From Liminaster sp045576355 (lineage in GTDB: Bacteria > Bacteroidota > Bacteroidia > Bacteroidales > UBA3663), in contig JAZNGG010000021.1 in NCBI GenBank assembly GCA_045576355.1, forward strand, positions 1 to 22,709: a stretch of DNA of 22,709 nt. Direction: 5' to 3'. The position numbers and the translations under genes are program-made. Shown here in pieces: positions 6,562 to 15,401 of the stretch; the stretch's first letter is position 1, and the number at the start of each line of letters is the position of its first letter. The notes below the pieces were generated by a model. That model worked only from the letters and a program-made list of their open reading frames with translations, did not search any database and was not told the origin of the DNA.

Positions 6562-7410
6562 TCACATCCGGGCAAATCGTGCCACTGCCCAGTTATTACA
6601 ACTCCGGTGATACTGATAAACAAGGCCCAGCTGCTCTGCCCGTTGTCTGATGGCAGCAACATCCTCCTCGTAAAAACCACTCATGATCAATTCGCCTCCG
6701 GCAGCGAGAGAGGCGACATAGGCGGCCATGTCGGCCAACAGGATATTGCGATTGATATTGGCCAATATCAAATCATAGGTCTCCGCACCGGACAAAAGTT
6801 GTGTATCACCACACTCCACCTCCACTTGAGGCACTGCATTTAAGGCAACATTTTCACGGGCATTGCCACACACCCAGTCATCTATATCGATCGCCTTAAC
6901 GAAAGAAGCGCCGCACTTGGCTGCCAAAATTCCTAAAACGCCGGTGCCACACCCCATGTCCAGCACACGTTTACCGGAGAGAGGGATATCGAGAATCTCA
7001 GCCAGGATCTGGGACGTCGTTTCGTGATGACCACTGCCAAAAGACATCTTGGGCGAGATCAACACCTCATAGAGGAAATCGCCCGAAACGGAGACCGCCG
7101 GATCATGAATCACACATCGGGTATCTATCTCAATAGGGGCAAAAGCCTGCTGACGCTCCCACGTTTCATTCCAATCCTGCGTCTCGATGGGCTGAAAGGT
7201 GTATTGACAGGTGACCTCCGGGAAAGGGAGTTCACCCAGCACCCCCTGCAACAGATCTTCGGAGAAACTATCTTTAGGGCAATAAGCCTTCAGGCAATCC
7301 TCTTCCTGGGTAAAGCTATCATAGCCCACAGGAGCCAGAAATGCAGACAACACATCGGCAATCTCCTCACTGAAAGGACGGGGGACAATTTTAACTTCTA
7401 TATAATCCAT
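6562..7410 (-). CDS. prmA: Ribosomal protein L11 methyltransferase
   Basis: SAM-dependent enzyme that methylates ribosomal protein L11. 282 aa from ATG 7410, close to the usual length. The N-terminal recognition domain (about 1-60) is followed by the family motif SFGSGHHETT (about 123-132). Next come the SAM-binding motif I VLDMGCGTGVLGI (about 149-161), the acidic ribose-binding segment AIDIDDW, and the catalytic-loop motif LILANINRNIL (about 214-224). It is first gene of a probable two-gene unit with nnr. No good TAnnTTTG promoter is visible directly upstream. Confidence 0.95.
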   Translation of the reverse strand: MDYIEVKIVPRPFSEEIADVLSAFLAPVGYDSFTQEEDCLKAYCPKDSFSEDLLQGVLGELPFPEVTCQYTFQPIETQDWNETWERQQAFAPIEIDTRCVIHDPAVSVSGDFLYEVLISPKMSFGSGHHETTSQILAEILDIPLSGKRVLDMGCGTGVLGILAAKCGASFVKAIDIDDWVCGNARENVALNAVPQVEVECGDTQLLSGAETYDLILANINRNILLADMAAYVASLAAGGELIMSGFYEEDVAAIRQRAEQLGLVYQYHRSCNNWAVARFARM

Positions 7411-7820
7411 ACAAATATTATATATTATCTTAGTCTAAACTGAGAAATTATCTGTTTTAATACGATCCATATCCTCCTGATAACCTCTTACTATCTATAA
7501 AAAATCGTTAGGAAAGAGTTAAAAAATACTCTCTTTAGGATATTTAGCAAAATTCTCTCTATATTTGCAGAAAGAAAGCAGGCGAGTGATCATAACATCC
7601 TAAAAACAGGCTGAGCGCAACATACAGTTTTTAAACTTTCCTGTCTTTTGCACATCATAATAACAGAAAGAGGATGAAAAAGCAAGCAAAAATAAATTTC
7701 AGTTTACATTTTGCAACTTACATAATCGTTCTTTCAATTTTCTGAAGCAGATCAAGACACACTATCGTTTCTGTACCGCAAAGAAAAGTAAAATATTGGA
7801 AAACTCAAAATTATCAGGCT
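7411..7820 (+). promoter_or_regulatory. 410-bp A/T-rich divergent intergenic region with a candidate promoter
   Basis: Separates prmA (minus) from the secreted-protein gene (plus). TATATTTG at 7560-7567 matches the -7 consensus, but the -33 region is poor. If used, the plus-strand transcript would have a leader of roughly 245 nt. A near-match TACATTTTG lies close to 7715. No ORF of note, RNA gene or known riboswitch is recognised here. Confidence 0.4.
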
Positions 7821-8993
7821 ATGAAAAAGATTATGATTTGGACAATTGCAGCTATTACCGCTATGATTGCATTTCCAGCAAAGGCCCAGTATGATGATGA
7901 CATCTATTACAGCAAAAAGAGTGCTAAGGCAATGGCATATAAAGAGGTGGACACATGGGAGACCTCAGCGAATGACGATTGGGACATTGATTCTTACAAT
8001 CGCCGTTCGACTGCGACAGGTATGACATCCGGCAATGTATCTACTGTTTCATTTGAAGATAACGATCCGCAATCTGTGGCAGCTCAGCGCACCACCGCTC
8101 CGGAAGTTATCCGAGACACGGTATATGTCGTGGAGCAGTATTACTTTTCAGACCGCATCAGAAGATTTCACAATCCGTTTTTCGGAGTTTATTATAGTAC
8201 CCCTTACTATGATATATCATTTTATGACCCATATTTCTGGGATTTCTGCTATTATGATCCCTGGTGGTATGTAACTCCCGGATTCGGATTCCACTACGGT
8301 AGCTGGCATCATCACTGGAATTGCGGCTATTACACTGGATGGTATGGTGGCTGGTATGCACCTTATTATCATCCGCAACCGCACTATTTCCATCCCCACT
8401 ACGCACATCATCACAAGCCCTTCCCGTCCAGAGGCGGACGCATCAATAATATGGGTGGAAGATATAACAACAACACCGGCAGAGTTACTGCATCCAACAA
8501 TCGCTCTTCATCCAAAATGACCGGCAGCCGTCCCAACAATGTAGCTACGCCATCACGGGTGCAAGGTGTCTCCAACAATCGGAATAGCGGCAGCAGCACG
8601 CAACAAGCAGCGACTCCATCGCGTGGAAATCGTGCCTCCTCGACCGTGACCAACAGAGTGAGTGCAAACAAAGGGAATGTACAAAACTCTACTGCAAGCA
8701 GAGTACAGGACAATAGTAATGCACGCAGACAGGACAATGGTGTACGCCAGTCCTCTACCGGCAAAACTTATAGTCGGAGGTCCACAACGACACAAAACAG
8801 AGTGAGCAGTCAGAGTTCTTCCCGAAGCACAACACGCTCCTCTTCCAACCGGTCATATACGCCCAGCTACAACTCATCTAATCGCAGCAGCTATTCACCC
8901 TCAAACAGCGGATCATCCAGAAGCAGCAGCAGTGGCGGTACCTCTCGGAGCAGTGGCGGCGGTGGCGGACGCAGTGGTGGCGGACGCAGATGA
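7821..8993 (+). CDS. Secreted Tyr/Trp/His-rich protein with Ser/Arg/Gly-rich tail
   Basis: 390 aa, function not recognised. The signal peptide is residues 1-22 (ending FPAKA before QYDDD). A short polar region (23-100) is followed by a segment of about 110-205 that is very rich in Tyr, Trp, His and Phe (repeated WYGGWYAPYY, HYFHPHYAHHH-like clusters). From about 205 to the end it is low-complexity Asn/Ser/Thr/Arg, finishing in Gly/Ser/Arg runs (GGGGGRSGGGRR). There is one Cys pair around the aromatic region (DFCYYDP, WNCGYY). It should be exported, and the aromatic/His core could bind metal or carbohydrate or assemble at the envelope, but nothing in the sequence proves that. The FadL-family gene follows after 46 bp on the same strand, so they are likely co-transcribed. 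The strong composition bias is the protein's own, not a sign of transfer. Confidence 0.8.
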   Translation: MKKIMIWTIAAITAMIAFPAKAQYDDDIYYSKKSAKAMAYKEVDTWETSANDDWDIDSYNRRSTATGMTSGNVSTVSFEDNDPQSVAAQRTTAPEVIRDTVYVVEQYYFSDRIRRFHNPFFGVYYSTPYYDISFYDPYFWDFCYYDPWWYVTPGFGFHYGSWHHHWNCGYYTGWYGGWYAPYYHPQPHYFHPHYAHHHKPFPSRGGRINNMGGRYNNNTGRVTASNNRSSSKMTGSRPNNVATPSRVQGVSNNRNSGSSTQQAATPSRGNRASSTVTNRVSANKGNVQNSTASRVQDNSNARRQDNGVRQSSTGKTYSRRSTTTQNRVSSQSSSRSTTRSSSNRSYTPSYNSSNRSSYSPSNSGSSRSSSSGGTSRSSGGGGGRSGGGRR

Positions 8994-9039
8994 GCCAAAC
9001 AAACATTTTGATGTATTAATTCATTGTTTATTATAGATT

Positions 9040-10698
9040 ATGAAACGTTATCTTTTTACCATAAGCATAGCAATTGCTACAAGCAGCATCCCTACCATCG
9101 CCCAAAACCTGGTAGATGCCACAAGATATAGCGCGACCAGCATCAGCGGTACGGCAAGATATAAAAGTATGGCAGGAGCATTTGGCGCTGTCGGAGGAGA
9201 CCCATCCTGCATCACCGGCAATCCGGCTGGTATCGGCATATACAGAGGTACCTCTGAAATAACATTTACCCCCAACCTCTCCGTTGCCAAAACGACATCA
9301 TACGGAGATGTCAAAGGGAAACAAAAGAAAACTAATTTTTCCATCGGCAACTTCTCTTACATTGTCTCTTTTAAGACAGACGAATGTGAACACCTGACCA
9401 ACTTCAACATTGGCATCAGCATGAACCACTCGGAAGGTGTCAAGCGTAGATATACGGTAACAAGAGACTATGCTCCGTCATCGTTTGGTGCTTATCTTGC
9501 CAATTTGACCAACAACGCCTTGCTGCTGACAGGACATTTCTTTGATCCGGGTTATCTGGCGTCCGAATCAGCATGGAAAAACAACTCCATCCCGTTAATG
9601 AGTTTGATGGCATACGACACTTATGCCATCGACAACGGATATGACAATCAAGGGAATGAGATGGGCGTAGTCTCTTACGACCAGCAGGAAGGGCTGGATG
9701 CTTTTCAGCGCCTTTACGTTCGAGAGGAGAACAGAACCGACGAATATAACTTAAACTTGAGCGCTAACTGGAATGATTTTATCTATGCCGGAGCGACCTT
9801 CAGCATCGTTGATTTTAACTCAATCATCAATAGCAGTTTCAAAGAAGACTATTCCTTTGAGTATAATGGCAGTTACACCGATTATCAGAATGATCTGGAA
9901 ACCAAAGGCACCGGGTTTAACATGAAATTAGGTGTGATCGCCAGACTGGCAGACTTCTGGAGAATCGGTTTAGCGGTTCATACTCCTACATGGTTTCATA
10001 TGACCGATTATTATGACGGAGTGATGTCCACAGATGCCGACGGGGGCAGCACCACCAATAGCGGAGGCCCTTATGAATACAAATATCGTTTTTACACCCC
10101 CTGGAAGTACCAGTTCAGTACTGCATTTATAGTTGGCACACGAGGCATAATAAGCCTTGAATACAATATGGATGATTATCGTTCGATGAGATACAAGCAA
10201 AGTAATTACTACGATTTTGATTACACAGATTTTAACTTCTCAAAGAACAACATCAAAGACTTCATGCAAGAAGTTCATACGATCAAGGCGGGTGGAGAAT
10301 GGCGCATAACTCCCAAAATCAGCCTCCGCGCCGGATATGCTTACCAAACATCTCCCTATAAAGATGAAATCTTCAACATCGAGAAACGTTGGGAAGGTGT
10401 GGAAGAAGCGATTTATTCGTCAAGCACCAAACCGAATTTTGCATTGCAAGACGATACAGAGTATTACACTTGCGGTATCGGCTATCGTGGAAAAGGATGG
10501 TATGCAGACTTCTCATTCATGAATAAAATCCAGCATGAAAAAGTCGGTATGTTCCCCTCATCCGATGCTCTATACTATAATGAAAATGGAGTCCTTTCAT
10601 ACACGGACGACCCCTCCTATGGAGCCGTAACCGGAACACTTACATCTTTAAAAACCCAAACATTGAATTTTGATATAACATTAGGGTTCAAATTCTGA
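9040..10698 (+). CDS. OMPP1/FadL/TodX-family outer-membrane transport protein
   Basis: 552 aa with a signal peptide (about 1-21, MKRYLFTISIAIATSSIPTIA). The mature N-terminus has the family hallmarks: ATRYSATSISGTARYKSMAGAFGAV resembles the hatch/N-terminal segment of FadL-like channels, and GGDPSCITGNPAGIGIYRG matches the usual NPAG motif. The rest shows alternating hydrophobic strands expected for a beta barrel and ends in a terminal aromatic (TLGFKF), the outer-membrane assembly signal. Members import hydrophobic molecules; the substrate here is unknown. No terminator is seen between it and the upstream secreted-protein gene. Confidence 0.85.
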   Translation: MKRYLFTISIAIATSSIPTIAQNLVDATRYSATSISGTARYKSMAGAFGAVGGDPSCITGNPAGIGIYRGTSEITFTPNLSVAKTTSYGDVKGKQKKTNFSIGNFSYIVSFKTDECEHLTNFNIGISMNHSEGVKRRYTVTRDYAPSSFGAYLANLTNNALLLTGHFFDPGYLASESAWKNNSIPLMSLMAYDTYAIDNGYDNQGNEMGVVSYDQQEGLDAFQRLYVREENRTDEYNLNLSANWNDFIYAGATFSIVDFNSIINSSFKEDYSFEYNGSYTDYQNDLETKGTGFNMKLGVIARLADFWRIGLAVHTPTWFHMTDYYDGVMSTDADGGSTTNSGGPYEYKYRFYTPWKYQFSTAFIVGTRGIISLEYNMDDYRSMRYKQSNYYDFDYTDFNFSKNNIKDFMQEVHTIKAGGEWRITPKISLRAGYAYQTSPYKDEIFNIEKRWEGVEEAIYSSSTKPNFALQDDTEYYTCGIGYRGKGWYADFSFMNKIQHEKVGMFPSSDALYYNENGVLSYTDDPSYGAVTGTLTSLKTQTLNFDITLGFKF

Positions 10699-10767
10699 TT
10701 TAGGATGAGGGGACAAAGTTGCCCGTAGTGTTTCTCCGACAGAGTAATAAGCTCGGTATTTCTTAAG

Positions 10768-13167
10768 GTGGGTGCTATAGATTCCCCACAGATCATTATT
10801 AACAATAGGGAGTTTTCTAATTTTCAACAATCAGTCGTTTTGGAAGAAGAATATTTAAGTTCACTCAACGACAGTCAAAAAGAGGCTGTCACATATTGTT
10901 CCGGCCCTCAGCTGGTTATTGCTGGAGCCGGATCAGGGAAAACCAAGGTTTTGACCATGAAGATCGCCTATCTCATCAAAAACGGTTTTCTTCCTGATCA
11001 GATAATTGCACTCACCTTTACCAAAAAGGCTGCGACTGAGATGCAAAACAGAATTACCCGGTTAGTCGGAGCGCAAAGTGCCCGCAGGATCTGGATGGGG
11101 ACATTCCATTCGTTATTCAGTCGCATACTCAGACAAGAGGCAAAGTTGATAGGCTTTAAATCAGATTTTACCATATACGACCAAAATGATTCCCGCAGCC
11201 TTGTAAAGAGCATCATCAAAGAAATGGGGTTGGATGATAAAAAATACAAACCGGCAGCAATCCAGAGCAGAATCAGTAATGCAAAAAACAATCTGTTTAC
11301 TCCCGGGATGTATAAGAATCATCAGGAATTGAAATACTACGATAACCAGTGCGGGATACCCCAATTTTTCGAAATATATGAACGATACTGGAATCGTTGC
11401 TACCAGGCAGGAGTGATGGATTTTGACGATCTGCTCCTATATACTAATATCTTATTCAGAGATCATCCGGAGGTATTAGAGCTATACCAAGATCACTTCC
11501 AATATGTTTTGGTCGATGAGTACCAGGATACCAATCGCGTACAGCATCTGATCGTCGAACAATTAGTAAGAAAACACCTCCGACTGTGTGTAGTGGGGGA
11601 TGATGCTCAAAGCATATATTCTTTCAGAGGTGCGAACATCAATAATATTTTAAGTCTGCAAAATACTATCCCGGGGCTGCAATTATTTAAACTCGAGCAA
11701 AATTATCGTTCAACAAAAAATATCGTTAATGCCGCAAATAGTTTAATCAGAAAGAATAAAGCTCAAATACGGAAAACAATTTTCAGCAATAAAGCGGAAG
11801 GCTCTCTTATCCCTATTACTGCCACATATAGTGATTTGGAGGAGGCATATAGTGTAGCCATGCAGATTGCTACATTACATCATCAAAAAGGCTATAATTA
11901 TGCAGATTGTGCCATCCTGTACCGCACCAATAATCAAAGTCGAACCATCGAAGAAGCCCTGCGAAAACAGGGCATCGCTTACCAAATATATGGAGGGCTC
12001 TCTTTCTACCAACGTAAAGAGATTAAAGATGTTATAGCATACCTTAGGCTGATTGTCAATACCGCAGACGAAGAAGCCTTCAAACGTATTATCAATTATC
12101 CGGCGCGTGGCATAGGGAGCACGACAGTCAATAAACTGACAGAAGTTGTCTCTCAACAATCCGTTTCTTTTTTTGAAGTTTGTATGAACCCAGCCCAATA
12201 CGGTTTGAAATTTAACAAAGGGACAACAGCTAAACTTCAAGCCTTCACCGAACTGATCAATCGCTACATCGTCCTCAATACGCAACTGAATGCCTACGAT
12301 CTTACATTACAATTGATTACAGAGAGTGGCATTAAGGCGGATCTGAATGGAGATAATACGATAGAGGGAGTAACAAGACAGAAAAATGTCGAAGAACTTC
12401 TCTCTGCCATTGAGCAATTTGTCATCGAACATAAAGAAAGTGGCAATTCTCACGACTCTCTGATTGATTTTCTGGGAGAAGTATCTCTTTCGGGTGACGT
12501 CGAACCATCCAGAGAACAAGATGCAGAAAGCCCGGAAGATCGTGTCACCCTCATGACCATACACTCAGCCAAAGGATTGGAGTTTAAAAATGTCTTTATT
12601 GTGGGTGTGGAAGATAATCTGCTTCCCTCGGAAATGTCTATGAATGAGCCTGGAGGAATCGAGGAAGAGAGAAGGCTTTTTTATGTCGCAATTACTCGTG
12701 CAGAAGAAAATTGTTTCCTGAGTTATGCCACCAGCAGATTCCGCAATGGACGGAGTGATATGTGCAGGCCGAGCAGATTCCTAAAAGACATCGATCCTCA
12801 ATATCTTTATAATAAAGATACTAATAAGGGAGTCTCTTGGGCCAATAACTCTTTTCAGCCACAAAGATCAACTTATTATCCTACGCCTCAGAAACCATTG
12901 TTTCAACAACCTAAATACTCATCTGCTTTTTCCGGAACAAAGCAAAAATTGCCCTCCCCAAAAGGACATACGACACATTCTAATATAACCTATGCCGGGA
13001 CACCTCTGTCAATTGGGACAATCATCAGACACGATCGTTTTGGGAAAGGTCATATCACAGAAATACACGATGCGGACGAAAATGCAAGGATAACCGTAGA
13101 GTTTGATGTGTTGGGAACTAAAACTCTACTTTTAAAGTTTGCAAAATTTAAAGTTGAATCCGAATAA
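10768..13167 (+). CDS. uvrD: UvrD/PcrA/Rep-type superfamily 1 DNA helicase
   Basis: ATP-driven 3'-5' DNA helicase for nucleotide-excision and mismatch repair and for clearing recombination intermediates. Up to 799 aa. Motifs include the Q-motif region LNDSQKEAV, Walker A AGAGSGKT (52-59), LTFTKKAATEM, Walker B DEYQDTN (250-256), GDDAQSIYSFRGA (277-289), QNYRSTKNI, LMTIHSAKGLEF and YVAITRAEE. The C-terminus (IRHDRFGKGHITEI ... ITVEFDVLGTKTLLLKFAKF) is the Tudor-like extension of PcrA/UvrD that binds RNA polymerase. The start is uncertain: the open frame begins at a GTG (10768), but the family usually starts about where the TTG at 10840 lies (LEEEYLSSLNDSQ). No ATG is available in between. Confidence 0.92.
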   Translation: MGAIDSPQIIINNREFSNFQQSVVLEEEYLSSLNDSQKEAVTYCSGPQLVIAGAGSGKTKVLTMKIAYLIKNGFLPDQIIALTFTKKAATEMQNRITRLVGAQSARRIWMGTFHSLFSRILRQEAKLIGFKSDFTIYDQNDSRSLVKSIIKEMGLDDKKYKPAAIQSRISNAKNNLFTPGMYKNHQELKYYDNQCGIPQFFEIYERYWNRCYQAGVMDFDDLLLYTNILFRDHPEVLELYQDHFQYVLVDEYQDTNRVQHLIVEQLVRKHLRLCVVGDDAQSIYSFRGANINNILSLQNTIPGLQLFKLEQNYRSTKNIVNAANSLIRKNKAQIRKTIFSNKAEGSLIPITATYSDLEEAYSVAMQIATLHHQKGYNYADCAILYRTNNQSRTIEEALRKQGIAYQIYGGLSFYQRKEIKDVIAYLRLIVNTADEEAFKRIINYPARGIGSTTVNKLTEVVSQQSVSFFEVCMNPAQYGLKFNKGTTAKLQAFTELINRYIVLNTQLNAYDLTLQLITESGIKADLNGDNTIEGVTRQKNVEELLSAIEQFVIEHKESGNSHDSLIDFLGEVSLSGDVEPSREQDAESPEDRVTLMTIHSAKGLEFKNVFIVGVEDNLLPSEMSMNEPGGIEEERRLFYVAITRAEENCFLSYATSRFRNGRSDMCRPSRFLKDIDPQYLYNKDTNKGVSWANNSFQPQRSTYYPTPQKPLFQQPKYSSAFSGTKQKLPSPKGHTTHSNITYAGTPLSIGTIIRHDRFGKGHITEIHDADENARITVEFDVLGTKTLLLKFAKFKVESE

Positions 13168-13229
13168 TTTTCGGCGATCTAATGACCGATTGGGGATAAT
13201 TGATTAGCTACCGGTTTCAAGGATTAGCC

Positions 13230-14087
13230 TCAGTTACGAGTGATCGCCAAAACGATCCGCATCAATTCATTTTCAATATCTTCTGAGAGAGGATTGATTC
13301 TGACTACACGTAGTCCACACTCCTGGGCGATAGTTTCTGCCAACCTGGAATCTACTTCTTGCTGTATCAACATCACTTTAGCACCCGATGACTTAATCGC
13401 CTCCATCAGATCTGCCATATTGGCCGCAGAAGGTTCTTTGTGCCCTTGCTCGACGGACAACTGTTTCAGATTATAGAGCGCTGAAAAATAGGTCAATGCA
13501 GGATGATAAATCACAAAAGCACGAGATGGAGCAATGGATACTTGTTGACGAATACGAAGATGTAATTGATCCATTCGCTTACAAAAATCGTCTAAATTAG
13601 CTTGATAGAAAGAGATATTCTCAGGATCATATACTGCCATCGCTTTAAAAACTACCCGAGCCATCAACTTCATATTATCAGGAGTCGTCCAAACATGAGG
13701 ATCTACTTCATGATTCATATCATGCTCTAAGCAAGTAATTGCAGCAGACATTCTGAAACATTGCATCGTTGGATTCGCCTCATTTAGACGCGGCATCCAC
13801 GGAACTTCAAAGCCAAAATCTCCTATCGAGAAATAAATATCCGTATTACTCAACACCATCAAGTCCTTAGGAGTCGGATCATAGGATTCCGGGCTGAATC
13901 CTGCCGGAACTAAAACATTAACATCATAACGATCTCCCACTATCTGCTGAACAATAAATTTTTGCGGCAAGATACTAACCATGATATTGGGCTTGGCTTT
14001 TTTACCGGAAGAACAACTCCAAGCCATTATGGAAATAGCGGCAAAAAGAAAAACGACACAATATAAATCAAAGTTCTTATGCAACAT
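13230..14087 (-). CDS. ZnuA-like metal ABC transporter substrate-binding lipoprotein
   Basis: 285 aa cluster A-I solute-binding protein that captures zinc or manganese for an ABC importer. The signal sequence ends in a lipobox-like MAWSC, with Cys25 as lipidation site. Family motifs are VSILPQKFIVQQIVGD, VLVPAGFSPESYDPTPKD (about 59-74), DPHVWTTPDNM with His131, IYHPALTYFS with His195, and QQEVDSR with Asp246 at the fourth ligand position. The first ligand, usually His in PHxYEPTP, is Glu67 here. Only a short HDMNHE segment replaces the long His-rich loop of classical ZnuA. No permease or ATPase gene is adjacent, so it is orphaned in this window. Confidence 0.85.
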   Translation of the reverse strand: MLHKNFDLYCVVFLFAAISIMAWSCSSGKKAKPNIMVSILPQKFIVQQIVGDRYDVNVLVPAGFSPESYDPTPKDLMVLSNTDIYFSIGDFGFEVPWMPRLNEANPTMQCFRMSAAITCLEHDMNHEVDPHVWTTPDNMKLMARVVFKAMAVYDPENISFYQANLDDFCKRMDQLHLRIRQQVSIAPSRAFVIYHPALTYFSALYNLKQLSVEQGHKEPSAANMADLMEAIKSSGAKVMLIQQEVDSRLAETIAQECGLRVVRINPLSEDIENELMRIVLAITRN

Positions 14088-14162
14088 ACATATTATAATA
14101 AATGTGATATAAACAAAATATCTTATATAATTAAAAACGATGTTTCTAACGAAAATATCGAT

Positions 14163-14189
14163 GTCTATTTACGATAGACGGCAAATATA
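14163..14189 (-). promoter_or_regulatory. Possible promoter and small palindrome upstream of the metal-binding lipoprotein
   Basis: Read on the minus strand, TATATTTG (14189-14182) matches the -7 consensus, but no clear -33 box follows. Just downstream lies the inverted repeat GTCTAT-TTACG-ATAGAC (14163-14179), where a repressor could bind near the transcription start. A Zur/Fur-type operator is only a guess. Confidence 0.3.
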
Positions 14190-14251
14190 CTTCTTTTTCT
14201 TTAAAAGATAGTTTAAGGGAATTATTTTTTCAAAAAAAACACTTAATATTG

Positions 14252-14281
14252 TTGTCAGGTCAAAAAATTAGCGTAAATTTG
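14252..14281 (+). promoter_or_regulatory. Predicted promoter of tRNA-Thr
   Basis: TTG at 14252-14254, 19-nt spacer, TAAATTTG at 14274-14281: a full match to the Bacteroidota primary-sigma consensus. Transcription should begin near 14288, about 35 nt before the tRNA. Confidence 0.7.
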
Positions 14282-14324
14282 TGGCCGCAAACCTTAAAAA
14301 GGGAGTAAAATTTATAAATGATTT

Positions 14325-14397
<73 letters not shown>

Positions 14398-14417
14398 CAA
14401 CTTTTTAAATAATGAAT

Positions 14418-14455
14418 GAGGGTGCAGTTCAAAATGTATATTTTGGTGCACCCTC
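14418..14455 (+). terminator. Terminator hairpin after tRNA-Thr
   Basis: GAGGGTGCA (14418-14426) pairs with TGCACCCTC (14447-14455), and the inner CAAAAT/ATTTTG pairing (14430-14435 with 14440-14445) around GTAT makes a near-continuous 15-bp stem. A short T-stretch follows only weakly (CTTAAAG). Confidence 0.65.
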
Positions 14456-14486
14456 TTAAAGTATGTAAGAATCAGGAGAAAGGATT

Positions 14487-14528
14487 ATGAAAAACGACAC
14501 AATGTGTGCAGTAAAGATACAAACATAA
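14487..14528 (+). CDS. Possible 13-codon leader peptide
   Basis: A very short frame (MKNDTMCAVKIQT) preceded by AGGAGAAAGG, an unusually good Shine-Dalgarno sequence for this genome. It lies just before the hairpin at 14539-14567 and the 28-codon frame at 14591. It could be a leader peptide or chance. Confidence 0.25.
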   Translation: MKNDTMCAVKIQT

Positions 14529-14538
14529 TAATAAAACA

Positions 14539-14567
14539 AAAAGAATCGTCATCACGACGACTCTTTT
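14539..14567 (+). promoter_or_regulatory. Hairpin upstream of the 28-codon ORF
   Basis: AAAAGA-A-TCGTC, loop ATCAC, GACGA-C-TCTTTT: two perfect stem segments (6 and 5 bp) separated by a single A/C mismatch. The 3' arm is T-rich, so it could act as an attenuator or terminator in front of the small ORF, about 23 nt before its ATG. Confidence 0.5.
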
Positions 14568-14590
14568 CGTTAACCTTAAAATCTAATACC

Positions 14591-14677
14591 ATGAAAAACA
14601 CGATGCAAAAATACAACTTTATAAAAATATTGGCAAATATTTTTTCTTTTATCGCGCAAATTATATATATTTTTTAA
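14591..14677 (+). CDS. Small hydrophobic 28-aa peptide (hypothetical)
   Basis: ATG at 14591 to TAA at 14675-14677. The product begins MKNTMQKYNF, has a hydrophobic middle (IKILANIFSFIAQ) and ends IIYIF, enough for one short membrane-seeking helix. It is preceded by an A/T-rich leader with no Shine-Dalgarno, as expected for the group. Tiny proteins of this kind are common in Bacteroidales. I cannot match it to a named family, and chance in A/T-rich DNA is possible. Confidence 0.35.
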   Translation: MKNTMQKYNFIKILANIFSFIAQIIYIF

Positions 14678-14772
14678 CAATAAAGTATAATATATATACA
14701 TTTAGTAACATTTAGTAATACACATTTCACATCTATTTACACTTTGTTGATAAAAGTAATAGATAAATATCT

Positions 14773-14816
14773 TATTACCCCGCCAATCGCTCTGATGACC
14801 GATTGGGGGGGTAATA
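14773..14816 (-). terminator. Hairpin at the 3' end of rlmH
   Basis: TATTACCCC (14773-14781) with GGGGTAATA (14808-14816) and CCAATCG (14783-14789) with CGATTGG (14800-14806) form a 16-bp stem with one G/G mismatch and a 10-nt loop. It lies directly after the rlmH stop codon. The tail on the minus strand is A/T-rich without a clean T-run. Confidence 0.6.
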
Positions 14817-14825
14817 AACATCTCT

Positions 14826-15299
14826 TTAGTCATGATGATAAGGCTCTCCTCTCATTATAGTACATGCCCTATATAATTGTTCGACTAAAAAGAGCCGTAC
14901 CATCTGATGAGAAAACGTCATCTTTGAAAGAGATATTTTACCTTGAGCAGCATCATAAATACGCTGAGAGAAGCCATAGGGACCCCCTATTAAAAAAACA
15001 AGACGACGGCTGACAGAATGCATCTTTTGTTCGATATAGGCTGAAAACTGTCGGGAAGAAAACTCTTTTCCGTTTTCATCAAGTAACACTAAAACATCTC
15101 CCGGTTTAAGAGTCGAAAAAACTTGATCAGCCTCACGCTCTTTCTCTTCATTCTCACTCATCTTACCTATGCCCTTCAGATCGGGCAACTCCTCTATAGA
15201 GAAAGGCAAGTAATGAGCCAAACGTTGAGCATAATCCTCTATAGCCTCCCTATACAATTTACCGACCGTACGTCCTATAAAAACAACATGTAGCTTCAT
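14826..15299 (-). CDS. rlmH: 23S rRNA (pseudouridine-1915-N3)-methyltransferase
   Basis: SPOUT-family methyltransferase acting on pseudouridine 1915 in helix 69 of assembled 70S ribosomes. 157 aa from ATG 15299, the standard length. It shows the trefoil-knot SAM site LVFLIGGPYGFSQRIY and the C-terminal active-site segment ISLSKMTFSHQMVRLFLVEQLYRACTI. The N-terminus MKLHVVFIGRTVG is typical. It lies downstream of lon on the same strand but is separated from it by a strong hairpin. Confidence 0.96.
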   Translation of the reverse strand: MKLHVVFIGRTVGKLYREAIEDYAQRLAHYLPFSIEELPDLKGIGKMSENEEKEREADQVFSTLKPGDVLVLLDENGKEFSSRQFSAYIEQKMHSVSRRLVFLIGGPYGFSQRIYDAAQGKISLSKMTFSHQMVRLFLVEQLYRACTIMRGEPYHHD

Positions 15300-15335
15300 G
15301 TCAATCGTTTCGTTTATCTATTAAGTAATAATATA

Positions 15336-15368
15336 AAAGTAAGGCAGATAAAACAAATGCCTTACTTT
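15336..15368 (-). terminator. lon terminator
   Basis: AAAGTAAGGCA (15336-15346) and TGCCTTACTTT (15358-15368) form a perfect 11-bp stem with an 11-nt loop. It lies 34 bp after the lon stop and is followed on the minus strand by a T/A-rich run, a convincing intrinsic terminator. Confidence 0.75.
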
Positions 15369-15401
15369 AGTCATAAAAACAAATAGTCTTTTATAAGATG
15401 A

